Assembly (NCBI RefSeq): GCF_036850765.1
Contig: NC_089492.1
Coordinates: 180,560,106-180,624,105 of the forward strand
Source: Saccopteryx bilineata
Taxonomy: Eukaryota > Chordata > Mammalia > Chiroptera > Emballonuridae
Direction of reading: 5' to 3'
DNA: 64,000 nucleotides
Below, in pieces: positions 24,372 through 36,841 of this stretch. Within the stretch, counting starts at the first letter, position 1, and every line of letters starts with the position of its first letter. The notes beneath the pieces are model-generated. The model was not told where the DNA came from. It made no database searches and saw only the letters and a list, made by a program, of their open reading frames with translations. The translations under genes and the position numbers were made by a program.

Positions 24372-27300
24372 CTGTTTTGTTGAGTTTTATAAGTTCTTTG
24401 TATATTTTGGATATTAGGCCCTTATCTGAGCTGTTGTTTGAAAATATCATTTCCCATTTAGTTGGCTATCTGTTTATTTTGTTGTCAGTTTCTCTTGCTG
24501 AGCAAAAACTTTTTAGTCTGATGTAGTCCCATTCATTTATCTTTGCCTTCACTTCTCTTGCCTTTGGAGTCAAATTCATAAAATGCTCTTTAAAACCCAG
24601 GTCCATGAGTTTAGTACCTATGTCTTCTTCTAAACAAACTTTATTGTTTCAGGTCTTATATTTAGGTCTTTGATCCATTTTGAGTTAATTTTCGTACAAG
24701 GGGACAAGCTGTAGTCGAGTTTCATTCTTTTGCATGTGGCTTTCCAGTTTTCCCAGCACCATTTATTGAAGAGGCTTTCTTTTCTCCATTGTGTGTTGTT
24801 GGCCCCTTTATCAAAAATTATTTGACCATATATATGTGGTTTTATTTCTGGATTTTCTATTCTGTTCCATTGGTCTGAGTGTCTATTTTTCTGCCAATAC
24901 CATGCTGTTTTGATTGTCATGGCCCTATAATATAGTTTGAAGTCAGGTATTGTAATGCCCCTAGCTTCATTCTTTTTCTTTAGGATTGCTTTGGCTAATC
25001 GGGGTTTTTTATAGTTCCATTTAAATCTGATGATTTTTTGTTCCATTTCTTTAAAGAATGTCATAGGAATTTTGATGGGAATTGCATTAAATTTATATAT
25101 TGCTTTGAGTAATATGACCATTTTGATTATATTGATTCTTCCTAACCAAGAACAAGGAATATTTTTACATCTCATTGTATCTTTTTTGATTTCCCTTAAC
25201 AATGCTTTGTAGTTTTCATTATATAAGTCCTTTACATTCTTTGTTATGTTTATTCCTAGGTATTTTTTGTTGTTGTTGTTGCAATCGTGAAGGGGATTAT
25301 TCTTTTGAGTTCGTTCTCAAATGTTTCATTGTTGGCATATAGAAAGGCTATTGACTTCTGTATGTTAATTTTGTATCCTGCGACCTTACTGTATTGATTT
25401 ATTGTTTCTAGTAGTCTTTTTGTGGATTCTTTGGGGTTTTAAATGTATAGGATCATATCATCTGCAAAAAGTGATACCTTTACTTCTTCTTTTCCTATAT
25501 GAATGCTTTTTATTTCTTTGTCTTGTCTGATTGCTCTGGCTAAAACCTCTAGTACCACATTAAATAAGAGTGGAGAGAGTGGACAACCCTGCCTTGTTCC
25601 TGATGTAAGGGAGAAAGCCTTCATTTTAGTGCCATTTAATATGATGTTGGCTGATGGTTGGATTATCATATACGGCTTTTATCATGTTGAGATATTTTCC
25701 TTCTATACCCATTTTGTTGAGAGTCTTAAACATAAAATTATGTTGTATTTTATCAAAAGCCTTTTCTGCATCTATTGATAAGATTATGTGGTTTTTGTTC
25801 TTTGTTTTGTTGATATGGTGTATTACATTAACCGTTTCACATGTGTTGAACAATCCTTGAGATTCTGGGATGAATCCCATTTGATCATGATGTATTATTT
25901 TTTTAATATGTTGTTGTATTTGATTTGCTAGTTTTTTGTTTAGTATTTTAGCATCTGTATTCATGAGAGATATTGGTCTGTAGTTTTCTTTTTTTGTGCC
26001 ATCCTTGCCTGGTTTTGGTATGAGGGTTACGTTGGCCTCATAAAATGTGTTTGGAAGTATTGCTTCTTCTTCAATTTTTTGAAAGACTTTGAGTAGAATA
26101 GGAACCAAGTCTTCTTTGAATGTTTGATAAAATTCGCTGGTATATCCGTCAGGGCCTGGACTTTTATTTTTGGGGAGGTTTTTAATAGATTTTTCTATTT
26201 CTTCTCTACTAATAGGTCTGTTTAGGCTTTCTGCTTCTTCTTGACTCAGTCTAGGAAGGTTGTATTGTTCTAGGAATTTATCCATTTCTTCTAGGTTGTT
26301 GAATTTAGTGGCATAATGTTTTTCATATAATTCTACAATAATACTTTGTATATCTACGGTGTCCGTGGTGATCTCTCCTCTTTCATTTTGGATTTTGTTT
26401 ATATGAGTTCTTTCTCTTTTTTCCTTGGTAACTCTTGCCAAGGGTTTGTCAATTTTGTTAATCTTTTCAAAGAACCAGCTCCTTGTTCTATTAATTTTTT
26501 CTATAGTTTTTCTGTTCTCTATTTCATTTATTTCTGCTCTGATTTTTATTATCTCCTTTCTTTGGCTGGTTTTGGGTTGTCTTTGTTCTTCTTTTTCTAG
26601 TTCCTTAAGGTGTGAAGTTAAGTGGTTTACTTCGGCTCTCTCTTGTTTGTTCATATAGGCCTGAAGTGATATGAACTTTCCTCTTATTACTGCTTTTGCT
26701 GCATCCCAGAGATTCTGATATGTCGTATTTTCATTTTCATTTGTCTGTATATATCTTTTGATCTCTGCACTTATTTCTTCTTTGACCCATTCATTTTTTA
26801 AAAGTATGTTGTTTAGTTTCCACATTTTTGTGGGATATTTTTCCTTTTTTTTTGCAGTTGAATTCTAGTTTCAAGGCTTTATGATCCGAAAATATGCTTG
26901 GTACAACTTTGATTTTTTTGAATTTGCTGATGTTGTTTTTGTGGCCCAACATATGGTCAATTCTTGAGAATGATCCATGTACACTGGAGAAAAATGTATA
27001 CTCAGTCACTTTGGGATGAAATGTCTTGTAGATGTCTATCATATCCAGGTGCTCTAGAGTTTTGTTTAAGGCCACTATATCTTTATTGATTCTCTGCTTG
27101 GATGATTGATCTAGAGCCATCAGTGGTGTATTGAGGTCTCCAAGAATGATTGTATTTTTGTCAGTTTTTGTTTTAAAGTCAATAAGTAGCTGTCTTATAT
27201 ATTTTGGTGCTCCTTGGTTTGGTGCATATATATTAAGAATTGTTATGTCTTCTTGATTCAATGTCCCCTTAGCCATTATGAAATGGCTACTTTTGTCTCT

Positions 27301-27573
27301 GAGTACTTTTGCTGTCTTGTAATCAGCATGATCAGATATGAGTGAGTATTGCTACACCTGCTTTTTTCTGGATGTTATTTGCTTGGAGTATTGTTTTCCA
27401 GCCTTTCACTTTGAATTTGTTTTATCCTTGTTACTTAGATGAGTTTCTTGTAGGCAGCATAAAGTTGGATTTTCTTTTTTAATTCATTCTGCTACTCTGT
27501 GCCTTTTTATTGGTGAGTTTAATCCATTTACATTTAGTGTAATTATTGACATTTGTGAGTTCCCTATTGCCAT
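24372..27573 (-). pseudogene. Outer L1-B ORF2p, frameshifted and 3'-truncated
   Basis: It starts at an ATG at 27573 (rc) and lines up with the MAVGNPQ start of the inner copy. Endonuclease segment: 26791-27276 with a shifted N-terminus. Linker and RT segment: 25626-26825 (399 residues, with [16 protein letters not shown]). RT catalytic FADDMILYI lies at 25439-25669, followed by a fragment at 24630-25202. The C-terminal zinc-knuckle region is lost with the 3' end. Multiple frame breaks make it non-functional. Confidence 0.93.
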
Positions 27574-27929
27574 TTTATAGATTGCTTTCTGTTAGTTTTG
27601 TGTCTTGTTTGATCGTTCTCTTTCATTTTTCTATCTTTTGTTTTTATTTGGTTGTATTCCATACATCTTTCCTCTGTTGCTATCTTTTTAAACCATGTGC
27701 TTCTGTGGTGGTTTTTTCAATGGTGGTTACCTTTAAGTAATGAAAAGTGTTCCTACCTTGTTGTCACAGTTTAAATTTGGTTTTATTGAGTTCTTCTTGG
27801 AGCTTTTACTTGTGGCTTTGTTTTTTTGTTGTTGTTCTTTGAGTTTTTTTTGTTGTTGTTTTTCTTTGTATCTGATTGGAAAACCCCCTTTAGTAATTCC
27901 TGGGGTGGAGGTTTTCTGATGATAAATTT

Positions 27930-28363
27930 CTTCATCTTTTCTGTATCTGTGAATGATTTTATTTCTCCTTCATATTTGAAGGATAGCTTTGATGGGTATA
28001 GTATTCATGGCTGAAAGTTCCTCTCCTTCAGAATTTTAAATATTGAGGTTCACTCTCTTCTAGATTGTAGAGTTTCTGCTGAGAAATCTGATGATAATCT
28101 AATGGGCCTTCCTTTATATGTTGTATTCTTCTTTCCCCTGGCTGCCTTGAGAATTTTTTCTTTACCATTGGTTTGTGCCAATTTCATTATGATGTGCCTT
28201 GAAGTAGGTTTTTTGGGGTTAAGAAAACTCAGAGTTCTGTTTGCTTCTTGAATTTGAGGCTTTAGTTCTTTCAACAGGCTTGGGAAGTTATCATCTATTA
28301 TTTGTTTGAGTATGTTTTCCATTCCATTTTCTTTCTCTTCTCCCTCTGATATACTTATTATTC
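27930..28363 (-). pseudogene. Outer L1-B ORF1p, C-terminal half
   Basis: It encodes the RNA-binding and C-terminal domains (IISISEGEEKENGMEN, RPIRLSSDFSAETL) in fragments, with frame breaks toward 28050. It is cut at 28364-28373 by the L1-A2 insertion. The N-terminal half lies at 42203-42660, about 13.8 kb away. Confidence 0.85.
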
Positions 28364-28656
28364 CTATGTTATTCTTTTTTTTAAATTTAATGCAGTGACA
28401 TTGATAAATCAGGGTACATATGTTGAGAGAAAATATCTCTAGATTATTTTGACATTTGATTGTGCTGTATACCTCTCTCCCAAAGTTAAATTGTCTTCTG
28501 TCACCTTCTATCTGGTTTTCTTTGTGCCCCTCCCCTCTCCTAACCCCTCTCTCCTTCTTCACCCCATCCACCCTCCCCCAACCCCCGACCCCTGTTGTCA
28601 TCACATTCTTGTTCATGTCTCTGCGTCTCATTTTTATGTCTCTTCTATGTATGGAT

Positions 28657-28972
28657 TCATTTTAGTTTTTTTTCTGATTTACTTATTTCACTCCGTATAA
28701 TGTTGTCAAGGTCCATCCATGTTATTGTAAATGATCCGATGTCATCATTTCTTATGGCTGAGTAGTATTCTAGTATATATGTACCAAAGCTTTTTAATCC
28801 ACTCGTCCTCTGATGGACACTTGGGATGTTTCCAGATCTTCGCTATTGTGAACAATGCTGCCACAAACATGCGGGTGCATTTCTCCTTTTCGAGCCGTTC
28901 TATAATGTCCTTGGGGTATATTCCTAAAAGTGGGATAGCTGGGTCAAAAGGCAGTTCAATTTTCAGATTTTT
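28657..28972 (-). pseudogene. L1-A2 ORF2p C-terminal end, separated by insertion
   Basis: The last codons of ORF2, aligned with the end of the L1-A1 ORF2 (stop TGA at 28657-28659). The frame was cut at 'attttcagattttt' by the inner L1-B. The rest of ORF2 is at 36860-40374. Confidence 0.85.
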
Positions 28973-29259
28973 TTTTTTTTTACTTTTTTTTTTTTTTTTA
29001 ATAAATTTTTATTAATGGTAATGGGATGACATTAATAAATCAGGGTACATATAATCAAAGAAAACATGTCTAGGTTATTTTGTCATTAAATTATGTTGCA
29101 TACCCCTCGCCCAAAGTCAGATTGTCCTCCGCCACCCTCTATCTAGTTCTCTGTGCCCCTCCCCCTCCTCCTAACTCTCTTCCTCCCTTCCTCCCATGTA
29201 CTCCCTGCCCCCAACCCTGGTAACCACCACACTCTTGTCCATGTTTCTTAGTCTCATTT

Positions 29260-32200
29260 TTATGTTCCACCAATGTATGGAATCATGTAGTTCTTGTTTT
29301 TTTCTGATTTACTTATTTCACTCCTTGTAATATTATCAAGATCCCACCATTTTGCTGTAAATGATCTGATGTCATCATTTCTTATGGCTGAGTAGTATTC
29401 CATAGTGTATATGTGCCACATCTTCTTTATCCAGTCTTCTATTGAAGGGCTTTTTGGTTGTTTCCATGTCTTGGCCACTGTGAACAGTGCTGCAATGAAC
29501 ATGGGGCTACATGTGTCTTCACGTATCAATGTTTCTGAGGTTTTGGGGTATATACCCAGTAGAGGGATTGCTGGGTCATAAGGTAGTTCTATTTGCAGTT
29601 TTTTGAGGAACCACCATACTTTCCTCCATAATGGTTGTACTACTTTACAGTCCCACCAACAGTGAATGAGGGTTCCTTTTTCTCCACAGCCTCTCCAACA
29701 TTTGCTATTACCCGTCTTGTTGATAATAGCTAATCTAACAGGGGTGAGGTGGTATCTCATTGTAGTTTTGATTTGCATTTCTCTAATAACTAATGAAGCT
29801 GAGTATCATTTCATATATCTGTTGGCCATTTGTATCTCTTCCTGGGAGAAGTGTCTGTTCATGTCCTCTTCCCATTTTTTAATTGGATTGTTTGTTTGTT
29901 TGTTGTTGAGTTTTATGAGTTCTTTGTAAATTTTGGATATTAGGCCCTTATCTGAGCTGTTAAAATATCATTTCCCATTTAGTTGGCTGTCTGTTTATTT
30001 TTATATCAGTTTCTCTTGCTGAGCAAAAAATTTTATTCTGATGTAGTCCCATTCATTTATCTTTGCCTTCACTTCTCTTGCCTTTGGAGTCAAGTTCATA
30101 AAATGTTCTTTAAAACCCAGGTCCATGATTTTAGTACCTATGTCTTCTTCTATGTACTTTATTGTTTCAGGTCTTATATTTAGGTCTTTGATCCATTTTG
30201 AATTAATTTTAGTACACGGGGACAGGCTGTAGTCGAGTTTCATTCTTTTGCATGTGGCTTTCCAGTTTTCCCAACACCATTTGTTGAAGAGGCTTTCTTT
30301 TCTCCATTGTATATTGTTGGCCCCTTTATCAAAGATTATTTGACCATATATATGTGGTTTTATTTCTGGGCTTTCTATTCTGTTCCATTGGTCTGAGTGT
30401 CTATTTTTCTGCCAATACCATGCTGTTTTGATTATCGTGGCCCTATAATATAGTTTAAAGTCAGGTATTGTAATGCCCCCAGCTTCATTTTTTTCCTTAG
30501 GATTCTTTTGGCTATTCGGGGTTTTTTATAGTTCCATATAAAACTGATGATTTTTTGATCCATTTCTTTAAAAAATCTCATAGGGATTTTGATGGGAATT
30601 GCATTAAATTTGTATATTGCTTTGGGTAATATGGCCATTTTGATTATATTTATTCTTCCTATCCAAGAACAAGGAATATTTTTCCATCTCATTGTATCTT
30701 TTTCGATTTCCCTTAACAATGCTTTGTAATTTTCATTATATAGGTCCTTTACGTTCTTTGTTATGTTTATTCCTAGGTATTTTATTTTTTTTGTTGCAAT
30801 CGTGAAGGGGATTATTTTTTTGAGTTTGTTTTCTAATATTTCATTGTTGGCATATAGAAAGGCTATGGACTTTTGTATGTTAATTTTTTATCCTGCGACC
30901 TTACTGTATTGGTTTATTGTTTCTAATAATTTTTTTGTGAAGTCCTTCGGGTTTTCGATGTATAAAATCATATCATCAGCAAAAAGTGATAGCTTTACTT
31001 CTTTTTTTCCGATATGGATGCCTTTTATTTCTTTATCTTGTCTGATTGCTCTGGCCAGAACTTCTAGCACCACGTTAAATAAGAGTGGAGAGAGTGGACA
31101 ACCCTGTCTTGTTCCTGATTTAAGGTAGAAAGTCCTCAGTTTTATGCCGTTTAATAGGATGTTGGCTGATGGTTTATCATATATGGCCTTTATCATGTTG
31201 AGATATTTTTCTTCTATACCCATTTTGTTGAGAGTCTTAAACATAAAATTGTGTTGTATTTTATCAAAAGGCTTTTCTGCATCTATTGATAAGATCATGT
31301 GGTTTTTGTTCTTTGTTTTGTTGATATGGTGTATTACGTTAACCGTTTTGCGTATGTTGAACCATCCTTGAGATTCTGGGATGAATCCCACTTGATCATG
31401 ATGTATTATTTTTTTAATATGTTGTTGTATTCGGTTTGCCAGTATTTTGTTTAGTATTTTAGCATCTGTATTCATTAGAGATATTGGTCTGTAGTTTTCT
31501 TTCTTTGTGCCATCCTTGCCAGGTTTTGGTATGAGGGTTATGTTGGCCTCATAAAATGTGTTTGGAAGTATTGCTTCTTCTTCAATTTTTTGTAAGACTT
31601 TGAGTAGAATAGGAACCAAGTCTTCTTTGAATGTTTGATAGAATTCACTAGTATAACCGTCTGGGCCTGGACTTTTATTTTGGGGGAGGTTTTTAATAGT
31701 TTTTTCTATTTCCTCCCTGCTGATTGGTCTCTTTAGGCTTTCTGCTTCTTCATGACTCAGTCTAGGAAGGTTGTATTGTTCTAGGAATTTATCCATTTCT
31801 TCTAGATTGTTGTATTTGGTGGCATATAATTTTTCATAGGGTTCTACAATAATTCTTTGTATATCTATGATGTCTGTGGTGATCTCTCCTCTTTCATTTT
31901 GGATTTTATTTATTTGAGTCCTGTGTCTTTTTTCCTTGGTGAGTCTTGCCAAGGGTTTGTCAATTTTGTTAATCTTTTCAAAGAACCAGCTCCTTGTTTT
32001 ATTGATTTTTTTCTATAGTTTTTCTGTTCTCTATTTCATTTATTTCTGCTCTGATTTTTATTATCTCCTTTCTTTGGCTGGTTTTGGGTTGTCTTTGTTC
32101 TTCTTTTTCTAGTTCCTTAAGGTGTGAAGTTAAGTGGTTTACTTCGGCTCTCTCTTGTTTGTTCATATAGGCCTGAAGTGATATGAACTTTCCTCTTATT

Positions 32201-33080
32201 ACTGCTTTTGCTGCATCCCAGAGATTCTGATATGTCATATTTTCATTTTCATTTGTCTGTATATATCTTTTGATTTCTGCGCTTATTTCTTTTTGACCCA
32301 TTCATTTTTTAGAAGTATGTTGTTTAGTTTCCACATTTTTGTGGGATATTTTTCCTTTTTTTTGCAGTTGAATTCTAGTTTCAAGGCTTTATGATCCGAA
32401 AATATGCTTGGTACAATTTCAATTTTTCTAAATTTGCTGATATTGTCTTTGTGGCCCAACATATGGTCAATTCTTGAGAATGTTCCATGTACACTAGAGA
32501 AAAATGTATACTCTGTCGCTTTGGGATGAAGTGTCCTGTAGATGTCTATCATATCCCGGTGTTCTAGTATTTCGTTTAAGGCCACTATATCTTTATTGAT
32601 TCTCTGTTTGGATGACCGATCTAGAGCCGTCAGCGGTGTATGGAGGTCTCCAAGTATGATTGTATTTTTGTTAGTTTTTGTTTTAAGGTCAATAAGTAGC
32701 TGTCTTATATATTTTGGTGCTCCTTGGTTTGGTGCATATATATTAAGGATTGTTATGTCTTCTTGATTCAACTTCCCCTTAATCATTATGAAATGACCAT
32801 TTTTGTCTCTGAGTACTTTTTCTGTCTTGTAGTCAGCATTATTAGATATGAGTATTGCTACGCCTGCTTTTTTTTGGGTGTTGTTTGCTTGGAGTATTGT
32901 TTTCCAGCCTTTCACTTTGAATTTGTTTTTATCCTTGTTGCTTAGATGTGTTTCTTGTAGGCAGCATATAGTTGGAATTTCTTTTTTAATCCATTCTGCT
33001 ACTCTGTGTCTTTTTATTGGTAAGTTTAATCCATTTACATTTAGTGTAATTATTGACACTTGTGGGTTCCCTACTGCCAT
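29260..33080 (-). pseudogene. Inner L1-B ORF2p (endonuclease/reverse transcriptase), frameshifted
   Basis: Begins MAVGNPQVSIITLNVNGLN, a typical L1 endonuclease start. The endonuclease domain runs 32283-33080 (265 residues; QETHL, NIYAPNQGAP, SRIDHMLGH, FSDHKALKL). The next piece is 31999-32301. The RT piece at 30888-31952 has [27 protein letters not shown] and catalytic FADDMILYI. Further pieces are 30432-30719 and 30001-30243. The zinc-knuckle piece at 29260-29778 has [18 protein letters not shown]. Breaks near 32290, 31960-31999, 30888, 30430 and 29900 inactivate it. RT layout and length fit a normal L1 ORF2 of about 1270 codons. Confidence 0.95.
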
Positions 33081-33500
33081 TTTGTAAATTGCTTTCTGTT
33101 AGTTTTGTATCTAGTTTGATTCTTCTCTTTTGTTTTTCTATCATTTGTTTTTGTTTGTTTGTGTTCCATACTTCTTTCCTCTGTTGCTACCTTTTTTAAG
33201 TCAAGTGTTTTTGTGGTGGTTTTTTCAAGGGTGGTTACCATTAAGTAATGAAAAGGGTACCTACCATATTCATTGTAGTACCCTATCTTATAAGTATTTC
33301 TGCACTTCATTGTCCTTTGCTACTGTTAATCTCCATCCTCTCCCCCCTTTTTTTCCTTTGTTGTCACAGTTTAAGTTTGGTTTTATTGTGTTCTTGGTGG
33401 AGCTATTACTTGTGGTGTTGTTTTCTTTTGTTCTTTGAATCTGGTTGGAAAACCCCCTTTAGTATTTCCTGGAGTGGGGGCTTTCTGTTGATAAATTCTC
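33081..33500 (-). other. Long L1-B inter-ORF spacer
   Basis: 420 bases separate the ORF1 stop from the ORF2 start, against 10 bases in L1-A. In this copy it holds a lysine/threonine-rich 79-codon frame (33071-33310) that overlaps the ORF2 start by 10 bases. The same frame is not open in the outer copy, so I do not call it a gene. Confidence 0.75.
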
Positions 33501-34400
33501 TCATCTTTTCTGTATTTTGAATGTTTTTATATCTCCTTCATACTTGAAGGATAGCTTTGATGGGTATAGTATTCTTGGCTGAAAGTTCCTCTCTTTCAGG
33601 GCTTTAAATATTGGGGTCCACTCTCTTCTCGCTTGTAGAGTTTCTGCTGAGAAATCTGATGATAATCTAATAGGCCTTCCTTTATATGTTGTACTCTTCT
33701 TTTCCCTGGCTGCCTTGAGAATTTTTTCTTTGTCATTGGTTTGTGTCATCTTTATTATGATGTGCCTTGGAGTGGGTTTGTTGGGGTTAAGAAAACTCGG
33801 TGTTCTGTTTGCTTCTTGAATTTGAGGCTTTAGTTCTTTCCACAGGCTTGGGAAGTTCTCGTCTATTATTTGTTTGAGTATATTCTCCATTCCATTTTCT
33901 TTCTCTTCTCCCTCTGATATACCTATTATTCTTATGTTATTCTTTTTGATGGAGTCAGACAATTCCTGTAGGGCTTTCTCGTTTTTTATTATTTTTGAGT
34001 CTCTTTCTTCTTCTCTCTGTTGTGCCTCAAGTTGTTTGTCTTCTATTTCACTAATCCTATCCTCAATCTGGGCTGTTCTGTTAGCTAAGCTTGTTACCTC
34101 GTTTTTCAGCTCGTGAATTGAGTTTTTCATTTCTGTTTGATTTGTTTTAATAGTTTCAATTTCCTTGGTAATATATTCTTTGTGTTCATTGAGTTGTTTT
34201 CTGATCTCCCTATATTGCCTTTCTGTGTTTTCTTGTATATCTCTGAGTATTTTTAAGATTTCTATTTTAAATTCTCTGTCATTTAGGTCCAAGGCTTCCA
34301 ATATGTTAAGTCTTTTCTCCATAGATATTTCCACATCTATTTGTGTTACCTCTCTTTCTTTTGTATTTATAATATTCGATTTCCTCTTTCTTATTGGCAT
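33501..34400 (-). CDS. Inner L1-B ORF1p, intact
   Basis: 299 residues, full normal length, starting at the ATG at 34400 directly after the leader. The basic N-terminus (MPIRKRKSN) is followed by a long coiled coil at about residues 35-145, rich in E/K/Q heptads. The RNA-recognition domain starts near residue 152 (NNIRIIGISEGEEKENG). The C-terminal domain (YKGRPIRLSSDFSAETLQ) ends in a basic FKIQKR tail. As in other L1s it should form RNA-coating trimers. It could in principle help other L1 RNAs in trans, although cis preference is the rule. It shares only moderate identity with the L1-A ORF1p, mostly in the RNA-recognition and C-terminal domains. Confidence 0.93.
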   Translation of the reverse strand: MPIRKRKSNIINTKEREVTQIDVEISMEKRLNILEALDLNDREFKIEILKILRDIQENTERQYREIRKQLNEHKEYITKEIETIKTNQTEMKNSIHELKNEVTSLANRTAQIEDRISEIEDKQLEAQQREEERDSKIIKNEKALQELSDSIKKNNIRIIGISEGEEKENGMENILKQIIDENFPSLWKELKPQIQEANRTPSFLNPNKPTPRHIIIKMTQTNDKEKILKAAREKKSTTYKGRPIRLSSDFSAETLQARREWTPIFKALKERNFQPRILYPSKLSFKYEGDIKTFKIQKR

Positions 34401-36119
34401 CTGAGGGTGGTCTTGTTGATAGCACTAATTAGAATTAATAAAGAGTAAAAAGTAAAAAAAAAAAAAAAAAAAAAGTAAATCACGCCACAAAAAAAAAACA
34501 TTAATAATTTATTATTTCCCCCTTTTTTCTTTCTTCTCTTTCCCTCCTCTCCCCTCCTCAGGGAAATATTGTGCCTATAATGGAGGGCCTGATTTGGGGT
34601 GAAAAGTTCAAGGGGCAAAAAAAGGGAGTAGGGACCTACTAAATGCACAAAAAAAAAAAAGAAAAGGAAGAAAATTTTAGACAAGCATAAGATGATTTGC
34701 TTGTAAGTGATGGTCAACTAAGAGATATAATGAGAGGGATAAGAGGGAACCAGAAAAAAGGACCAAAAAAAGAAAAATGAAGAAGAAAAAAATAAAAATA
34801 AGTAAAAATCTGTTGTATTAAGTGGAGCGAAGACTAAGTACAATGGAGACCTTGGGTTGGGAGGACCCAAAATCCCACAAAAATAAACAAACAAGAAAAA
34901 AACAAAAACAAAAGCAAAAAAGAAAAATAAAGCCAAAAAAAGCCTTGAGTCCCAAATTAACTAATTTGTTCGTGATTGAGGATTAAATGGGAGGAAAGGA
35001 AAACGATAAAAGAAAAAACAAATAGAAAGGAAAAAATAAGAAAAAGAGAAAAACTAAGAAAGAAATAAAAAAGGAAGAGAAAAATACAAAATAAAGCAAA
35101 TAAAAAAAACAAACAAAAGAGGAGAGAGTGAGAGATAAGTGTTTTGGAGTATAACCTTAAAGGAGGGTGAGGATGAAGAAGAGAAATAAAATGTAACACT
35201 CATGGGTAGTGTAGTTCAAGAAAAGGGAAGCATAAGATGGGCAGAGAATAGAAGGACCGAGGTGGAGGAAATAAAGGCAATAAGATAGAAGAAACAAACA
35301 ACAACAACAAAAAAAATTAGTGGAACAAGTTGTAAAGTCTGTGGATTTTTCTTGATTTTGAGAGGTTAACTTCTTCCTTTTTCTTTTCTCTCCCTCTTCC
35401 TGGTCGGTGACTCTGTACCTTAGGCTCTTCCCCTGTGTCACACTTAGGTAGGGATTTGCAGTTGATGGGATTCTATGGCGATGTCATATAATTGGCTTTA
35501 GTCTTGCTGGTAGTCAAGGCTTGTTGGTGTTTGCAGGGTCCAACGATGAGAGTTTGCTTTCCTGGATTCTCTCTCCTAGTCCCCCCTTCCTGAATTAGCA
35601 GCCTGGTGATCCAGCTATAAGGCTGCAACTGCTTCTGCCTGGGGAGTAAGAGGCTCAAAGAGCTGGGAAATCCCCACTCTATCCCCACTCAGTGCAAGGC
35701 TTTGGGAAAGGCTCCGGCAGACAGGGCCTCCAGTGTAATCAGGCGTGGGTGGGAGTCAATTGTATTCAAGGTGACTGTTCAGCGCCTAGCATTCAGTTGG
35801 ACCTCTCAACCCAGGCTTTCCACACTTTGTAGCCTGTTTTGGCTGGGAAGAAGAGGCACTAGTCTGTGCTTGCGAGTAGTGTAGTATAGATCTTATTATC
35901 TGCCAAGTCCTTCTTGTTAGCATTTATCCCTGAATATGGAGGCTCTATCAATCAGAAGTTGCCCCCGCCCCTTTAGCGAGAGGCACTAAAAAATATCACG
36001 CCTCTTGTCTTGGGTCGCTGAACTGAGAGAGATCTTATCAGTTAGATCCGAGGGTGCGCAGATTTCATGGGTTAAGCTAATTTCAGTGATTGGGTCGCAG
36101 CTGTGCTCCTGAGGGTATT

Positions 36120-36660
36120 TTAGGCTGCCTGCGCACACCCCTCCCCCAACGCTTGATTGTTAGCTTGAATGGCTGGGTGAGGTGCCCCGCCCATGGAGAG
36201 AATCTCCCAAGTAGAAGACCACCCTGGAGCCTCTCCCGCTCGCCCTGCCGCTGGCGGCTGGATAGCACCAGGCGCAGGATAATGGGGCACCCTGGGTGTG
36301 CGGGCCAGTAGGGCGCTCTGGGCGAGTGGAATGCCCAGGGCACGCGCGCGAATGGGGTGCTCCGGGCACCGGTGGCTGACGACTCTCACTCGCAGTGCGC
36401 GGGCCGCTGGGAACGTTAGCGGTCCTCGCTCTGCAACCGGACCGGGCGCGTGCCGGCGGCTGCTCACTGCTCCCGAGTGTGGGCAGTGCTCGCTCTGCGA
36501 CCGGACTGGGCGCGCGCCCACAGCTGCTCGCGGCTCCCGAGTGTGGGCGGTGCTCACTCTGCAACCAGACCGGGCGCGCGCCCGCGGCTGCTCGCGGCTC
36601 CCGAGTGTGGGCCGACTCACCACAGGCACACTCCCTTGTGGCTTGAATGAACGTCCCTGC
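36120..36660. promoter_or_regulatory. CpG island within the inner L1-B 5' UTR
   Basis: By far the most CpG-rich stretch in the window (repeated gcgcgcgcc and cgcg). Long overlapping frames without stops on both strands (for example 36120-36677 - and 36298-36774 +) are explained by GC content. A retrotransposon CpG block like this is normally a target of DNA methylation. Confidence 0.85.
36428..36619 (-). repeat. Three tandem 64-bp promoter monomers
   Basis: Units start at 36428, 36492 and 36556 with an exact 64-bp period. Each holds 'ctctgcaaccgga'-type and 'ctcccgagtgtgggc'-type blocks on the + strand. Differences are few and mainly at CpG sites. Confidence 0.93.
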
Positions 36661-36833
36661 GGTAGCTTCCACCACACCCTCGTCTCTCAGATTCAAGTGA
36701 TAACAGTCCTTTCGCTTTCAGTTTGTGTGGAACTCCGGAATGCTCCGAGGATAAATTTTTCTGTTTCTAGTTGATAAATTTGTTGTGATTTAGGGGAGAT
36801 CTGTCGGACGCGCTTCTCACGGCGCCATTTCCG

Positions 36834-36841
36834 TGACGTCA
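36834..36841. promoter_or_regulatory. CRE/ATF palindrome at the inner L1-B 5' end
   Basis: TGACGTCA, the consensus site for CREB/ATF bZIP factors, lies 4 bases inside the element. It is present at the matching place in the outer copy (45057-45064). Downstream, both have an ATGG core (GAAATGGCG, GTAATGGTG) that may be a weak YY1-like element. Confidence 0.7.

Noticed and set aside
34391..35199. Phenylalanine-rich - strand frames that look like membrane proteins
   Set aside because: They come from the T-rich sense strand of the L1-B leader and have no conserved counterpart in the outer copy.
36120..36696. Possible GC-rich host exon or gene promoter
   Set aside because: The block sits fully inside the inner L1-B, between its 5' terminus and its leader, and is bounded by the element's target duplication.
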